Below, piece by piece: positions 28,439 through 38,200 of a stretch of 53,020 nt of DNA. The stretch comes from Myxococcales bacterium. GTDB lineage: Bacteria; Myxococcota_A; UBA796; GCA-2862545. The stretch lies in the NCBI GenBank assembly GCA_019634415.1, contig JAHQVJ010000027.1:1-53020 (forward strand), in the 5' to 3' direction. Made by a program: the position numbers and the translations under genes. The stretch's first letter is position 1. Each line of letters opens with the position of its first letter. Below the pieces are notes generated by a model. That model had not been told where the DNA came from and searched no databases. It saw only the letters and a list, made by a program, of their open reading frames with translations.

Positions 28439-28444
28439 ACTGTA
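28439..28444 (-). promoter_or_regulatory. -10-like box TACAGT for arsH
   Basis: TACAGT on the minus strand ends 30 nt before the arsH ATG, leaving room for the GGAGG ribosome site. Confidence 0.3.
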
Positions 28445-28520
28445 GGACGGCGACTCGGGCACCCATCTGGCCTCCGTCGGAGGTAAAACGAGGGTCCACG
28501 TCGCACGACGAGGGGGTTCC

Positions 28521-29567
28521 GTGATCGCGCTGCTACTGTCGACCGTCGCCATGGGCGGCCTGCTCGACCTGTTCCCGTTCCCCGACTCCGACGGCGATGG
28601 CGTCGACGACCGTCACGACCTGTGCATGACCTTGGCGGAGACGGCGAACGGATACGCCGACGACGACGGCTGTCCCGACTACCTGACGCCCCTGGTGGCG
28701 GTGGCTCGGGTCGACGGGGAGCCGGTGGCGGCGGAGTTCCGGGTGCAGACCTCTCAGGGCGTGCTGGAGTCGGTGGGCGGTCCGGTGCTCGACACCGCTC
28801 TTCCCGTGGGCGAAGCGGTCCGCGTGAGCGCGGAGCACGGCTGCTGGCGCGGCCACGCCTGGACGCGCGTGGACTCCGGCATCGCGGAGATCGGGATCGA
28901 TCTGACGCCCCGCCTCGACGCAATCCTGACCGTAGACGCCGCAGGGCTCGAGGGAGCGGCCGTGCCGGGCGCACGCGTGGAGTTCGTGAGCTCACCGGGA
29001 CCAGGGTGCGCGCCGACGACGCCGGTGGTCCTCCGAGGAGCGGGCATCCGCGTGGGCGAAGGCCAGCACCACGTGCGGATCCTGGCCCCCGGCCACGCAC
29101 CGCAGGAGCTGGAGGTCACCGCCAGCACCGGGCAGCCCGCACGGCTGGCGGTCACGCTGACCCCCAGCGAGTCGGCGGGCGACCCGATGCTGCTAGCGGA
29201 GGCGCTGCGCGTGACCTTCGCGACGGGCACCTCCCGCCTCACCCCGGCCGACGTGCAGCGGGTGCGTGCGCTGGGTGTCCACCTGGGCGCTCACCCCGAG
29301 CTGGGCTCGGTGGTGGTGTCGGGCCACGCCGATCCCCGTGGCTCCCACGCAGCCAACGTGTCGCTGTCGCTGGCCCGCGCCGAGGCCGTAGCGGCGGAGC
29401 TGCTCCGTGCGGGGCTGGATCCGGCGCGCGTGTCGGTGGAGGCCCTCGGCGAGACCGAGCCCATGGGAGGACACTCGGATCCGGCCACGTGGGCGGAGAG
29501 CCGCCGGGTGGAGGTGCGCGCCCATCCGCACGCGGTGGCGGAGGTGGCGGGGAGCCCGACATCGTGA
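28521..29567 (+). CDS. OmpA-family outer-membrane protein with a TSP3 calcium motif
   Basis: 348 aa, GTG start with GAGGGGG upstream. A short signal ([13 protein letters not shown]) leads into a thrombospondin-3-like motif ([23 protein letters not shown]). A beta-rich PEGA-like middle (about 50-210) follows. The C-terminal OmpA domain (about 220-335) contains [40 protein letters not shown] and ESRRVEV, which binds peptidoglycan. It tethers envelope layers. Its stop overlaps the GTG of the next gene, so the two are coupled. Confidence 0.87.
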   Translation: MIALLLSTVAMGGLLDLFPFPDSDGDGVDDRHDLCMTLAETANGYADDDGCPDYLTPLVAVARVDGEPVAAEFRVQTSQGVLESVGGPVLDTALPVGEAVRVSAEHGCWRGHAWTRVDSGIAEIGIDLTPRLDAILTVDAAGLEGAAVPGARVEFVSSPGPGCAPTTPVVLRGAGIRVGEGQHHVRILAPGHAPQELEVTASTGQPARLAVTLTPSESAGDPMLLAEALRVTFATGTSRLTPADVQRVRALGVHLGAHPELGSVVVSGHADPRGSHAANVSLSLARAEAVAAELLRAGLDPARVSVEALGETEPMGGHSDPATWAESRRVEVRAHPHAVAEVAGSPTS

Positions 29568-30448
29568 GCGTCTGGTGGCTGATGGCCTGCAGCGCTCCGA
29601 CGAGCCCGCAGCCGAAGGCCCCCTCGACGCCAGCGCCACCGCCGCGTCGCCTCGCGCTGCAGCTACCGGCAGCACTGGAGGTCCCCCTCCCCTGCGATGT
29701 CGCGTGTCCTCGGGCCGAGGCGGTCCGCGTCGCTGTGGCTCGTGGCATCGACGGGCTCGACGCCGCATCCCGAGAACCGGACGTGCACACGAACCTCGAC
29801 GTGCTCATCGCACTGCACGAGGTGCGCTCGGTGTTCGCGTCACAGCGTCTGGATGCGCTGTGGGCACGGGTGCTGCCGGAGCTCGACTCGGGGGGCGATC
29901 CCCGACGCCGCTTCTGGGACGCTTCCCACCGCATGCCTCCGGAGTTCCCGGGGCACACCTGGACACCCGACCCCGCCCAGAAGGTGAGCCCGAACCGCCT
30001 GCTCGTGGAGGCGCTGTACTGCCCCGAGCACGGGTTCCGGTCCGAGGTGGGCGCCTACGCCTGCCAGGTCTTTCGAGACGACGGCGGGCTGATGTCGGCC
30101 CACGCTGCCTGGGGCCTGGCCGTCGCCGTGGACGGAGGCTGCATCGAGCGCGAGGCCACCTGCCTGGACGAGGTCCGCGACGAGCTCGTGGCCGCGGCGC
30201 TGGCGAATCCGCCCCTCACCACCACGCGCGAGGTGGACGCACACGCCGAGCAGCTGGTGTTCGCACTCATGGCCGGAGCAGCGCCGACGGATCTGGCTGC
30301 TGTGGTGGACCGCCTGCTGGCCGCTCAGGGCTCGGATGGCGCCTGGGCCGTGCCTACGGCCGGCGAAGATCCGTGGTGGGGCATGCACGCCACCCTGGCA
30401 GCACTGTGGGGCACATCGGCCTGGGTGCAGCGGCGCACTGCCCCGTAG
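29564..30448 (+). CDS. Lipoprotein with an alpha-toroid-like domain
   Basis: 294 aa. GTG start overlapping the OmpA gene stop. MSVWWLMAC is a nine-residue lipoprotein signal. A Pro-rich linker to about residue 30 is followed by a helical domain with Cys pairs (YCPEHGFRSEVGAYAC) and a late segment LLAAQGSDGAWAVP followed by GMHATLAALWG. That pattern recalls prenyltransferase/terpene-cyclase-type alpha-alpha toroid repeats (QxxDGxW). No catalytic Asp motif is seen, so it is more likely a binding protein. The match is weak. It stops 1 bp from the convergent Gly-rich gene. Confidence 0.7.
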   Translation: MSVWWLMACSAPTSPQPKAPSTPAPPPRRLALQLPAALEVPLPCDVACPRAEAVRVAVARGIDGLDAASREPDVHTNLDVLIALHEVRSVFASQRLDALWARVLPELDSGGDPRRRFWDASHRMPPEFPGHTWTPDPAQKVSPNRLLVEALYCPEHGFRSEVGAYACQVFRDDGGLMSAHAAWGLAVAVDGGCIEREATCLDEVRDELVAAALANPPLTTTREVDAHAEQLVFALMAGAAPTDLAAVVDRLLAAQGSDGAWAVPTAGEDPWWGMHATLAALWGTSAWVQRRTAP

Positions 30449-30449
30449 G

Positions 30450-33005
30450 TCAGCAGCCGTCCGTGGTGCCCGCCGCACCCGTGGTGCCGGGAGAGCCAGG
30501 ACCGCCTCCGCCCACCCCAGGGCTCCCCAGCGTGTAGGTGGTGCTCGACACCGACGCAGTGGATCCCCCGCGGCACACGATGCCCACCGACGGGCCGCCG
30601 CCGCCGCCGCCGCCGTGACCGCCGCGCCCGCCGTCGCCACCCTCTCCACCAGTGGCACCGGGACCCGACTTCTCGCTGATGATGGAGGACTCCCCATCCC
30701 CGCCAGGACCACCAGCCCCGCCGTTGCCGCCCGCGCCACCGGTGCCGCCAGAACCTCCGACCCCGCCGTTGCCCGTAGCGATCTCACTGCCGGTGATCGT
30801 GAGGCTGGCGTTGCCCGTGAGCACGATGGCCACCGAGGCGCCGCCACCACCGCCCCCGGTTCCACCGGTGCCGCCACAGCCGCCGCCACCACCGCCACCG
30901 CCTGCGCCGCCCCAGGTGTCGCAGTTGAAGGTGGTCCAGCCACCGCCACCGCCACCACCGCCACCGCCGCCGCCGTGGCCCGCTCCACCGATGCCGCCGC
31001 CTCCGCCCGACGCCACCAGGTAGCCGAAGGTCGCATGGAAGGTTCCGACCGAACCGCCAGGCAACCCTGCACTTCCCTCGCTGCCGGCGTCGCCGCTGGT
31101 GCCCACGGTGCCGGCGTCGCCGCGGCCCGGCCCCCCGGGCCCCCCTGCGCCCCCCTGGCCGCCTAGGCCCGTTCCGCCCACCGATCCCGCGTCGTCCTCG
31201 TGGCCCGACAGGCCGCCGGTCCCACCGGTGCCCGATCCCGAGCAAGCCGCGCCGCCGGTCCCCGGATCGGGACGGCTGCAGGAGCTGCACAGGAAGCTGC
31301 TGTCTTCACAGCCGTCGTCGCCCGATCTGCCGTTGGAGCCGGTGCCGCCCACGAAGCCGCTGGAGCCGGTGAAGCCCGCGCCCGCGTTGCCCGACTCCAC
31401 CTCGCAGCCCGTGAGCGTGAGCCCCGACGATGCATCCAGCCACAGCGCGACGCTGGAGGCGCCACTGCCGAAGGCGTTGGACGCCACCAGGCGGATCTGC
31501 TGGAACTCCGTGGGCGTGGACCAGCCGGTGAGGCGCTTGCCGGTGGAGGGCAGCGACAGCGTGGGCACGGAGGTGCCGGAGCGCGTCCAGCCGCTGGCTG
31601 CGTCGTAGCCGCCGGCGATGGAGATCCCTTGTAGGAACTGATCGCTGGCCCCCAGGAACGGCACCGTGCCCTGCGAGACGACCACCCAGGTGCGGCCATT
31701 GTCGTCGGCGGTGGCCAGGGCGGCGGAGAGCGTGCGCTTGGGGTTGGCCCGCAGCAGACCCGTGTCGGCGTCGTCGCCGAGCACCGGATCCAGGAACACG
31801 GCGTCGAGCTCGTCTCCGTCGATGCCGTCGCAGTTGGCGTCTAGGTAGGCGAGATCGGGATCGTCGACGGCCATCGGGCTCACGAAGGGATCCTCGTCGT
31901 CGCAGTCGCCGTCGGTCAGCACCTTCGCACAGGTCGGCTCCACCGATCCCACGCAGGGCCCCACCTCGCAGAAGCAGTCACCGTCATCGTCGTAGGCGGG
32001 TCCGCCGTTGTCGATCTCACCGTCGCAGTCGTTGTCGACGCCGTCCGTCAGCTCGTAGGCGCCGTAATAGGTCAGCGGATCAGCGTCGTCGCAGTCGTCC
32101 ACGGGCGCCTTGCCCGGGTAGTTCACACAGGCCTCGTCGACATGGCCGTCCTCGTCCAGGTCCTTGTCGTCGATGACGCCGTTGCAGTCGTGGTCGGTGA
32201 GGTCCTCGCAGGTCTCGTCGGCCAGCGGGTTCACCGTGGCGTCCAGATCGTCGCAGTCCCCGTTGGCGGGCGTGAAGCCGTCTCCGTCGAGGTCGGCGAA
32301 GCTCGGATCCAGCACCACCACGAGGATCTCCTCGGTGGCCACGTGGTTCGCGTCGTCGGTGGCCGACAGCTCGATCCGCACGTTGCCGGGCTCCTCCACC
32401 ACCCAGGTGGCGGTGGTGGTGCCGCTGGGGTTCGCCGGTGCAGGCAGCGTCTGCAGCACGTCCTGGGTGGCGTTGTCGAACACCGTCCACACCACGTCCA
32501 GGGTGTCGGCCGGCTGCTGACCGTCCGACACGGAGCCGAGCAGATCGAGCTCGTCGCCGGGGTAGGCCTCGAAGAAGTTGACCGGCGCGTCGATGGTGAC
32601 GGAAGGCTCCGCCTGCGCCGCGCCCACGGGCACGGTGAGGCTGGCTTCCCCGGTGGCCCCCTCCTGATCCGTCACGGTCAGGGTGATGGCGTGGTTGCCC
32701 GACGACAGCAGCAGCGCCAGCCGGCTCAGCCCGTCGGCATCGGGGGTGGCGGAGTCGATGTCGGCCAGCTCCCCGTCGAGGCTGCTGCTCCAGAACACGG
32801 TGGCGATGTCTTCTAGACCGTTGCCGTCCGACACCTTCCCCACGAACTCGATCACCTCGGTCTCGAGGAACGAGGCCCCGGACTGAGGCGACTGGATCGC
32901 CGCCACGGGTGCGAGGTTGACGTTGTCTGCTACTTGGATGTCGTTGGTGCACGCCGCGATACACGCCGCAGCCCCCCCGATCATCGCCAGCGCGGCGTGC
33001 CGCAT
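30450..33005 (-). CDS. Very Gly-rich (PGRS-like) lipoprotein with MopE-type repeats
   Basis: 851 aa. Lipoprotein signal MRHAALAMIGGAAACIAAC. Residues 25-240 hold two Ig/PKD-like domains (VAAIQSPQSGASFLETEV, VTIDAPVNFFEAYPGDEL). Residues 240-410 carry MopE-like Asp/Cys repeats (LDGDGFTPANGDCDDLDAT, CEDLTDHDCNGVIDDKDLDE, DGVDNDCDGEID), which bind metal in MopE. Residues 410-560 resemble a beta-helix start. Residues 560-851 are a Gly-Gly-X array (over half Gly). Its function is unknown; it is probably surface-exposed. A TATAAT box sits on the minus strand at about 33033-33038, upstream of the start. Confidence 0.8.
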   Translation of the reverse strand: MRHAALAMIGGAAACIAACTNDIQVADNVNLAPVAAIQSPQSGASFLETEVIEFVGKVSDGNGLEDIATVFWSSSLDGELADIDSATPDADGLSRLALLLSSGNHAITLTVTDQEGATGEASLTVPVGAAQAEPSVTIDAPVNFFEAYPGDELDLLGSVSDGQQPADTLDVVWTVFDNATQDVLQTLPAPANPSGTTTATWVVEEPGNVRIELSATDDANHVATEEILVVVLDPSFADLDGDGFTPANGDCDDLDATVNPLADETCEDLTDHDCNGVIDDKDLDEDGHVDEACVNYPGKAPVDDCDDADPLTYYGAYELTDGVDNDCDGEIDNGGPAYDDDGDCFCEVGPCVGSVEPTCAKVLTDGDCDDEDPFVSPMAVDDPDLAYLDANCDGIDGDELDAVFLDPVLGDDADTGLLRANPKRTLSAALATADDNGRTWVVVSQGTVPFLGASDQFLQGISIAGGYDAASGWTRSGTSVPTLSLPSTGKRLTGWSTPTEFQQIRLVASNAFGSGASSVALWLDASSGLTLTGCEVESGNAGAGFTGSSGFVGGTGSNGRSGDDGCEDSSFLCSSCSRPDPGTGGAACSGSGTGGTGGLSGHEDDAGSVGGTGLGGQGGAGGPGGPGRGDAGTVGTSGDAGSEGSAGLPGGSVGTFHATFGYLVASGGGGGIGGAGHGGGGGGGGGGGGWTTFNCDTWGGAGGGGGGGGCGGTGGTGGGGGGASVAIVLTGNASLTITGSEIATGNGGVGGSGGTGGAGGNGGAGGPGGDGESSIISEKSGPGATGGEGGDGGRGGHGGGGGGGPSVGIVCRGGSTASVSSTTYTLGSPGVGGGGPGSPGTTGAAGTTDGC

Positions 33006-33030
33006 GCCCCCTCCCCGTCAAGACGGGCAA

Positions 33031-34035
33031 TTATACAGGGGGTTCCTCGCACGGTCCGACCGAGACATCTTCACCCTCCGTGGGGTCGTCCACGATCCGA
33101 TGGGAACTGCCACCCTGGAACTCCATCAGGTGCCAGCCCGACCTGCCATGCGTGACGAAGAAGTTGAACGGCCGCCTGAACGTGCGGGGAAACCAACCCA
33201 GCCGCACCATGCGGCCCTCGTCGCCCCCACACAGATAGAGGTCGGCCACCAACGAGTCCCCAGTGGTAAACGAGCCACTGCCATCGTCGTCCGTGTAGAC
33301 GACGGGACGCTCGACGACCACGGCGCCGGGAATCTCGGCGTAGCCCAGCTTCGATGCATGATCCGAGGGAGGCTCACCCGTCAGGGTGATCGCCCAGGAC
33401 TCGAGGAGCAGCTCGTCGTGGAGCAGCTCTTCGACACCGGGCTGAACGGCAGGAGCAACGGCGATCCGGACACTCTCCTCGCCCTCGTACCGGCCAGAGA
33501 TGGTGAGGCTGTCCACGGGCTCGTGAATGGTGAGCGGGATCGCCGACAGACCGGCGGGACTGGTCGTGTTCCATCCGATGGTCCAGCCACGAGTCGCCAA
33601 CGCCGCTGAGCCCTCGAACTCGGCAGGAACGAAGACCAACACGTCGCCTACGCCAGCGTAGCCTTCCCCGGTCTCGGGCACGCCGTCGCCATCGTCCTCG
33701 TGGATGGCCGGATAGTAGAACGCGGCCTCGATCTTCTCCCCATCTTCCTCCACGATGCTCAACGAGCGGTCGGGGGGCTCCTCCAGCGTGAAGGTATGGC
33801 TGGCCCCAGTGAGTGGAGCCGACACGAAGGGGCCGAGGGACACGTTCTGCACACTGATCCCCATTCCCGTCACGTCCCCCGTCACCACGAAGGTCACATC
33901 CGTTGGGGGAACCATCGGCTCGACTGGAGCCGCGGAGTCCTCGACGGGCTCGGGTGTGTCCAGTGGCTCCGACATCTCGGTGGGCACAGGGGTGCAGGCA
34001 GCGACAGACAACGACAACATCGACAAACGACACAT
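33031..34035 (-). CDS. Lipoprotein, paralogue A of a tandem pair
   Basis: 334 aa. Signal MCRLSMLSLSVAAC, then a Pro/Glu linker and a beta-rich body of unknown family. It shares the order TFVVTGDVTGMGISVQ, FVSAPLTG, HTFTLEE, AIHEDDGDGVPE, VFVPAEF, GWTIGWN and SGWHLMEF with the next gene upstream. The start has GGAG 6 nt upstream. It ends in a Cys-containing tail (VGPCEEPP). Close duplication suggests variable surface or periplasmic partners. Confidence 0.75.
   Translation of the reverse strand: MCRLSMLSLSVAACTPVPTEMSEPLDTPEPVEDSAAPVEPMVPPTDVTFVVTGDVTGMGISVQNVSLGPFVSAPLTGASHTFTLEEPPDRSLSIVEEDGEKIEAAFYYPAIHEDDGDGVPETGEGYAGVGDVLVFVPAEFEGSAALATRGWTIGWNTTSPAGLSAIPLTIHEPVDSLTISGRYEGEESVRIAVAPAVQPGVEELLHDELLLESWAITLTGEPPSDHASKLGYAEIPGAVVVERPVVYTDDDGSGSFTTGDSLVADLYLCGGDEGRMVRLGWFPRTFRRPFNFFVTHGRSGWHLMEFQGGSSHRIVDDPTEGEDVSVGPCEEPPV
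33847..33894. repeat. 48-bp stretch identical in the paralogous lipoprotein gene
   Basis: These 48 bases are identical to 34916-34963, covering the codons for the TGDVTGMGISV region. Identity includes synonymous sites, while flanking sequence diverges. It is a direct repeat about 1.07 kb apart. Confidence 0.7.
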
Positions 34036-34054
34036 GGCTTACTCCAACGACGCG

Positions 34055-34060
34055 AGCCTA
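34055..34060 (-). promoter_or_regulatory. -10-like box TAGGCT of paralogue A
   Basis: TAGGCT on the minus strand ends 19 nt before the ATG at 34035. The surrounding leader closely resembles that of paralogue B. Confidence 0.35.
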
Positions 34061-34096
34061 CCCCAGGTCAGCGCGTCGTCGAAGGCCTTCGCACAC

Positions 34097-35125
34097 CTAC
34101 GAAGGAGGCTTGCACGGACCGATCACCACACCCTCGTTGTCCATCGGATCGAAGGGGATGCGAAGGTCGCCGTCTTCGTCGACCTCCACCAGGTGCCAGC
34201 CCGACTGGCCGTCGGTGACAAGCAGGTTGTGGAACAAGTCGTCGCTACGCGGGAACCAGGCCAGCCGCACACCACGCGGATCGTCTCGGGAGCACAGCGA
34301 CAGCTCGTCGAGCCGCACGTCCCCTTTGCTGAAGGAGCCGCTCTCGTCGGCATCGGTGTAGGTGAACGGGAGCTGCAGCGCGGTGCCGTCCGGCAGCTCG
34401 GGATCCCCCGAGAGCTGGTGCTCGGCGGGTGGCGCACCGCTCAACGTGATCGTCCACGACTTGGGGAGGGGCTCGTCGTAGAGCAGCGTGCCGAAGGTCC
34501 CGTCGTCGAGCCACGTCGTGGGGGCCACGGCCAACCTCGGCGCGTCGGTGGCCTCGTAGCTGCCCGAGATGGTGACGGCGTCCGACGGCTCGTGGATGGT
34601 CATCGGGACCGCCGAGAGGGTCCCGAATCCGAGGAGGTTCCACCCGATCGTCCAGCCGAAGTCCGCCAAGATCGGAGATCCATCGAACTCGGCAGGCACG
34701 AAGATCAGCGACGGCCCCACGCTGGCGTAGACCTCCCCTGGCTCGGGCACACCGTCCCCGTCGTCCTCGTGGATGGCCGTGGAGTAGAAGCCAATCCGGA
34801 TCTGCTCCCCGTCGACCTCCAGGGTGAACAGCTCGCTATTGGGTCGCTCCTCCAAGGTGAAGGTGTGGGTGGGACCCGTCAGGGGAGCCGACACGATGGC
34901 TCCGGAGCCCGTGTACTGCACACTGATCCCCATTCCCGTCACGTCCCCCGTCACCACGAAGGTGACGTCCGTGGGCCCAATGGTGGGGTCGGGCGGCGTA
35001 CCCGAGTCCTCGGTGGTCTCGGGGGTGTCTTCGGTGTCCGTCTCCGGCAGCACCGCCGTCTCGGTGGGCTCTGCCGTGCAGGCGAGGACAGACCAGGTCA
35101 ACGTTCCGATCAACAGACGATTCAA
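34097..35125 (-). CDS. Lipoprotein, paralogue B of a tandem pair
   Basis: 342 aa. TTG start preceded by GGAGGTAAGCC, nearly the same leader as paralogue A (GGAGTAAGCC then ATG). Signal MNRLLIGTLTWSVLAC (Cys16), an acidic Thr/Pro/Glu linker, then the same beta-rich domain as paralogue A with the same landmark motifs (AIHEDDGDGVPEPGE, GWTIGWN, SGWHLVEV). No enzymatic motif. Probably a periplasmic or surface protein. Confidence 0.75.
   Translation of the reverse strand: MNRLLIGTLTWSVLACTAEPTETAVLPETDTEDTPETTEDSGTPPDPTIGPTDVTFVVTGDVTGMGISVQYTGSGAIVSAPLTGPTHTFTLEERPNSELFTLEVDGEQIRIGFYSTAIHEDDGDGVPEPGEVYASVGPSLIFVPAEFDGSPILADFGWTIGWNLLGFGTLSAVPMTIHEPSDAVTISGSYEATDAPRLAVAPTTWLDDGTFGTLLYDEPLPKSWTITLSGAPPAEHQLSGDPELPDGTALQLPFTYTDADESGSFSKGDVRLDELSLCSRDDPRGVRLAWFPRSDDLFHNLLVTDGQSGWHLVEVDEDGDLRIPFDPMDNEGVVIGPCKPPS
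34916..34963. repeat. Second copy of the 48-bp direct repeat
   Basis: It matches 33847-33894 exactly; see that entry. Confidence 0.7.
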
Positions 35126-35145
35126 GGCTTACCTCCAACGAAGCA

Positions 35146-35151
35146 AGCCTA
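35146..35151 (-). promoter_or_regulatory. -10-like box TAGGCT of paralogue B
   Basis: TAGGCT on the minus strand ends 20 nt before the TTG start at 35125, at the same place as in paralogue A. Confidence 0.35.
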
Positions 35152-35204
35152 CACCAAGGTCACGCGTCCTTGCCGCCACTGCCCGCGGAGCCGTGACCGG
35201 CGCC

Positions 35205-35248
35205 GCACCCTCACAGGGTGCGACGCCGCACGACCCCTAGCGTAGGGG
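35205..35248 (-). terminator. Two hairpins after the 1130-aa lipoprotein gene
   Basis: GCACCCT-CAC-AGGGTGC (35205-35221) and CCCCTA-GCG-TAGGGG (35234-35248) are perfect 7- and 6-bp stems with 3-nt loops. The second starts just after the stop of the minus-strand gene. There is no T tract. Confidence 0.45.
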
Positions 35249-35252
35249 GCTG

Positions 35253-38200
35253 CTAGAACGACTTCGGATCGAGCGGGTCGGTGCCGTTGGCGATCTCGGT
35301 GCCATCGTCGACCTTGTCGGCGTCGGTGTCGGCCAGCGTCTCGTCCGTGCCGTAGAGCACCAGCTCCGCGGGCGTGGACAGGCCGTCCGAGTCGTCGTCG
35401 CACCCGATGGCGAAGTCGTCCACCAGGAAGTCGTCGAAGGTGTAGCCGGTGCCGTCGGAGAACAGGCGCGTCTCCAAGCCGTCGACGAGGAAGGTCTTGT
35501 CGAAGGTCACCCCGGAGTAGCGGGTGAAGGCCGTCTCCTGGCCCACGCCACCGGTGAGCACGAACAGGTTCGCCCAGTCCACCTGGTCGAACGCCTGCAG
35601 CGCCAGGATGTCGGCCGCCTCGGGCGCGTTGACCGAGCCGCGCAGCACCTGCATCTCGAAGGCCACCTGCGGGCAACCCGCCACGTCCAGCGGCGCCACG
35701 TAGGCCTCGGCGATGCCTCCACCCATGTACAAGCTGTACAGACCGCTCACGGAGAAGTCGGTGGAGTAGCCGAACTCCCCGAAGAAGTCGACGAAGCCGC
35801 CGCTGGCGACACCGGCGTCGAAGTCGTCGAACACACCGACGCCGTCCACACCGGAGCAGTCCTGATCGATGCCGTCCACGGCCTTGTCGATCCCGGCCGG
35901 CGAGACCGCCGGATCCTTGTCGTCGCAGTCGAAGCCCAGATCGCAGTCGGTGCCGTATCCGTCGCTGTCGCCGTCGACGCACAGCCCGCAGTCGAACCAG
36001 TGATCTGCACTCTTCTCGTCGCAGTCCAGCTCCGTCGGGAAGGTGTCGCCGTCCACGTCGGGGTTGGTGCAGCGCAGCTCGAAGTCATCGATGTAGATGT
36101 CCTCGAAGCCGAAGGCGGAGTCGTTGGTGATCGTGAGCGAGAAGTTGGGCGTGAATGCGTTCTTCGCCGAGATGGTGCCCCACTTCAGCGCGAAGTCACC
36201 GGTGCTCTCGAGGCTGGCCACGTCCGTCACGGTCTTGCCGTCGTCGAAGCTCACCACGATGTTGGCCGTGCTGAACTCGTCGCGCGCCATCTGGAAGCTC
36301 CAGAGGATCTCGGGGCACGCGGTGGCGTCGAACAGCTCTGTGGTGGCGGACTGGCCGCCGTCGAGACCGAGGCTGACGGTGCCGGAGTTGGCAGCCGCCG
36401 CGGTGCGGAAGCCCGTCACCGACGCCCAGTTCGCGGCGTCGATGGGTGCCTCGAAGTCGTCGACGATGGCGGGGCCGTCCACGCCAGTGCAGTCGGCGTC
36501 CACGCCGTCGCCGTACTTGTCGAAGGCGCCGGGGTTGGTGGTATCGACCTTGTCGTCGCAGTCGTCGCCGAGATCGCAGTCGAGGCCGTAGCCGTCGTCG
36601 TCACCGTCGACGCACAGGCCGCAGTCCGCCCAGTGGCGGCCGTCGGTGTTGTCGCAGTCGAGCACGCCCGGGAAGCCGTCGCCGTCGAGATCGGCCTCCG
36701 AGCACCCCACCGCGAAGTCGTCGACGAAGAAGTCGTCGCCGCCCTCGCCGGGGATGAAGGTGGTCTGGGCCATCAGCTCCACGGAGAAGGTCTTGGTGTA
36801 GGCCGTCTTGTCGGTGATCTCGCCGGCGTACTCGAGGAACTCCAGCTCCAGTCCTCCGTTGCCGAGGATGCGGCCGGCCTCGAAGAGGGTGGCGGTGCCA
36901 TCGTCGTAGGAGATGACGAGGTCGTCGCCGGTCTCCGGCGGGAACACACCCCGCTGCACCCTGGCCTTCCACACGATGGTGTCGCACGCCGTGGTGTCGA
37001 TGGCGACGGTGGTGGCCAGGTCGGTGTCGTTCAGGCGCAGCGAGTAGTCGCCCGACGCGCTGTAGACGTCGGTGACCTCGGCCCCCGCGAGACCCGCCTT
37101 GCCCCACACGGCCGGATCTGCGCCATCGTCGAAGTCGTCGAAGAGCACCGTGGTGGTGTCGAATCCATCACAGTCGTCGTCCACGCCGTCGTCGGAGATC
37201 TCCACCGCGTCGGGGTTGATCGCCTTGTTGGCGTCGTCACAGTCTGCGCCGAGGTCGCAGTCGACGCCGTAGTCGTCCAGGTCGGCGTCGACGCAGCGGC
37301 CGCAGTCGTCCCAGTGGGCGCCGTCGGCGGGATCGCAGTCCACGGCGTTGGGCACACCGTCGCCGTCGGGGTCGTCGGTGTCGGGATCGCAGAGCAACGC
37401 GAGATCGTCGAGGTGGTAGTGGTCGATGCCGAAGCCACCACCAGCGTTCACGAACTGCAGCTGGAACGCTGCGTTGAACGCACCCTTGGCGTCGATCACG
37501 CCCCACTGCTGACCGAAGAAGGGGTCACCGATGGTGTCGCCGATGAAGGTCTCGGCCTGCACGAACGCCGTACCGTCCCAGTAGTTGACGGACATGGCAT
37601 CGTTGATGTCGGGGTTCTCGGGGCCCCGCTGCATGTCGAAGGCCCACATCAGGGTGGTGCAGGCCGTGGTGTCGACGGCGACCGTGGTGGCGGTGCCGTT
37701 GCCCCCGATGCGCAGGGAGAAGCTGCCTCGACCCACCTGGTCGGTGACGTAGGACACGTCTCCGGTCTGAGATGCCCACACCGCCTTGTCGAGGGCACCC
37801 GTCTCGAAGTCGTCGAAGAGCGGGAAGCGGTTCAGATCGTCGACGCTGTCGAGGGGGTCCGTGCCCCAGCGCAGCTCGGTGCCGTCGTCGATGGAGCCGC
37901 CGTCGGTATCGGCCAGCGTGGGATCCGTGCCGAAGGTGACGACCTCCTCGCCGTCGCTCAGGGAGTCCGCGTCGGTGTCGGGATTCAGGGCATCGCTTGC
38001 ATGGATCAGCACCTCGTCGCCGTCGGACAGCCCGTCGTCGTCCGTATCGGGGTTGGCGAGATCCGTGCCGATGGCCAGCTCCACGGCATCCGACAGGCCG
38101 TCGCCGTCGGTGTCGAGCACGCCCAGATCGTCTGCAGGGTCGAGCGGATCGGCTCCCTGCATGACCTCTTCACCGTCCAGGGCGCCGCCGCCGTCGGTGT

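Noticed and set aside
28318..29100. Arg/Pro-rich minus-strand frame over the OmpA gene
   Set aside because: Typical high-GC antisense shadow; the OmpA frame has domain evidence and a ribosome site.
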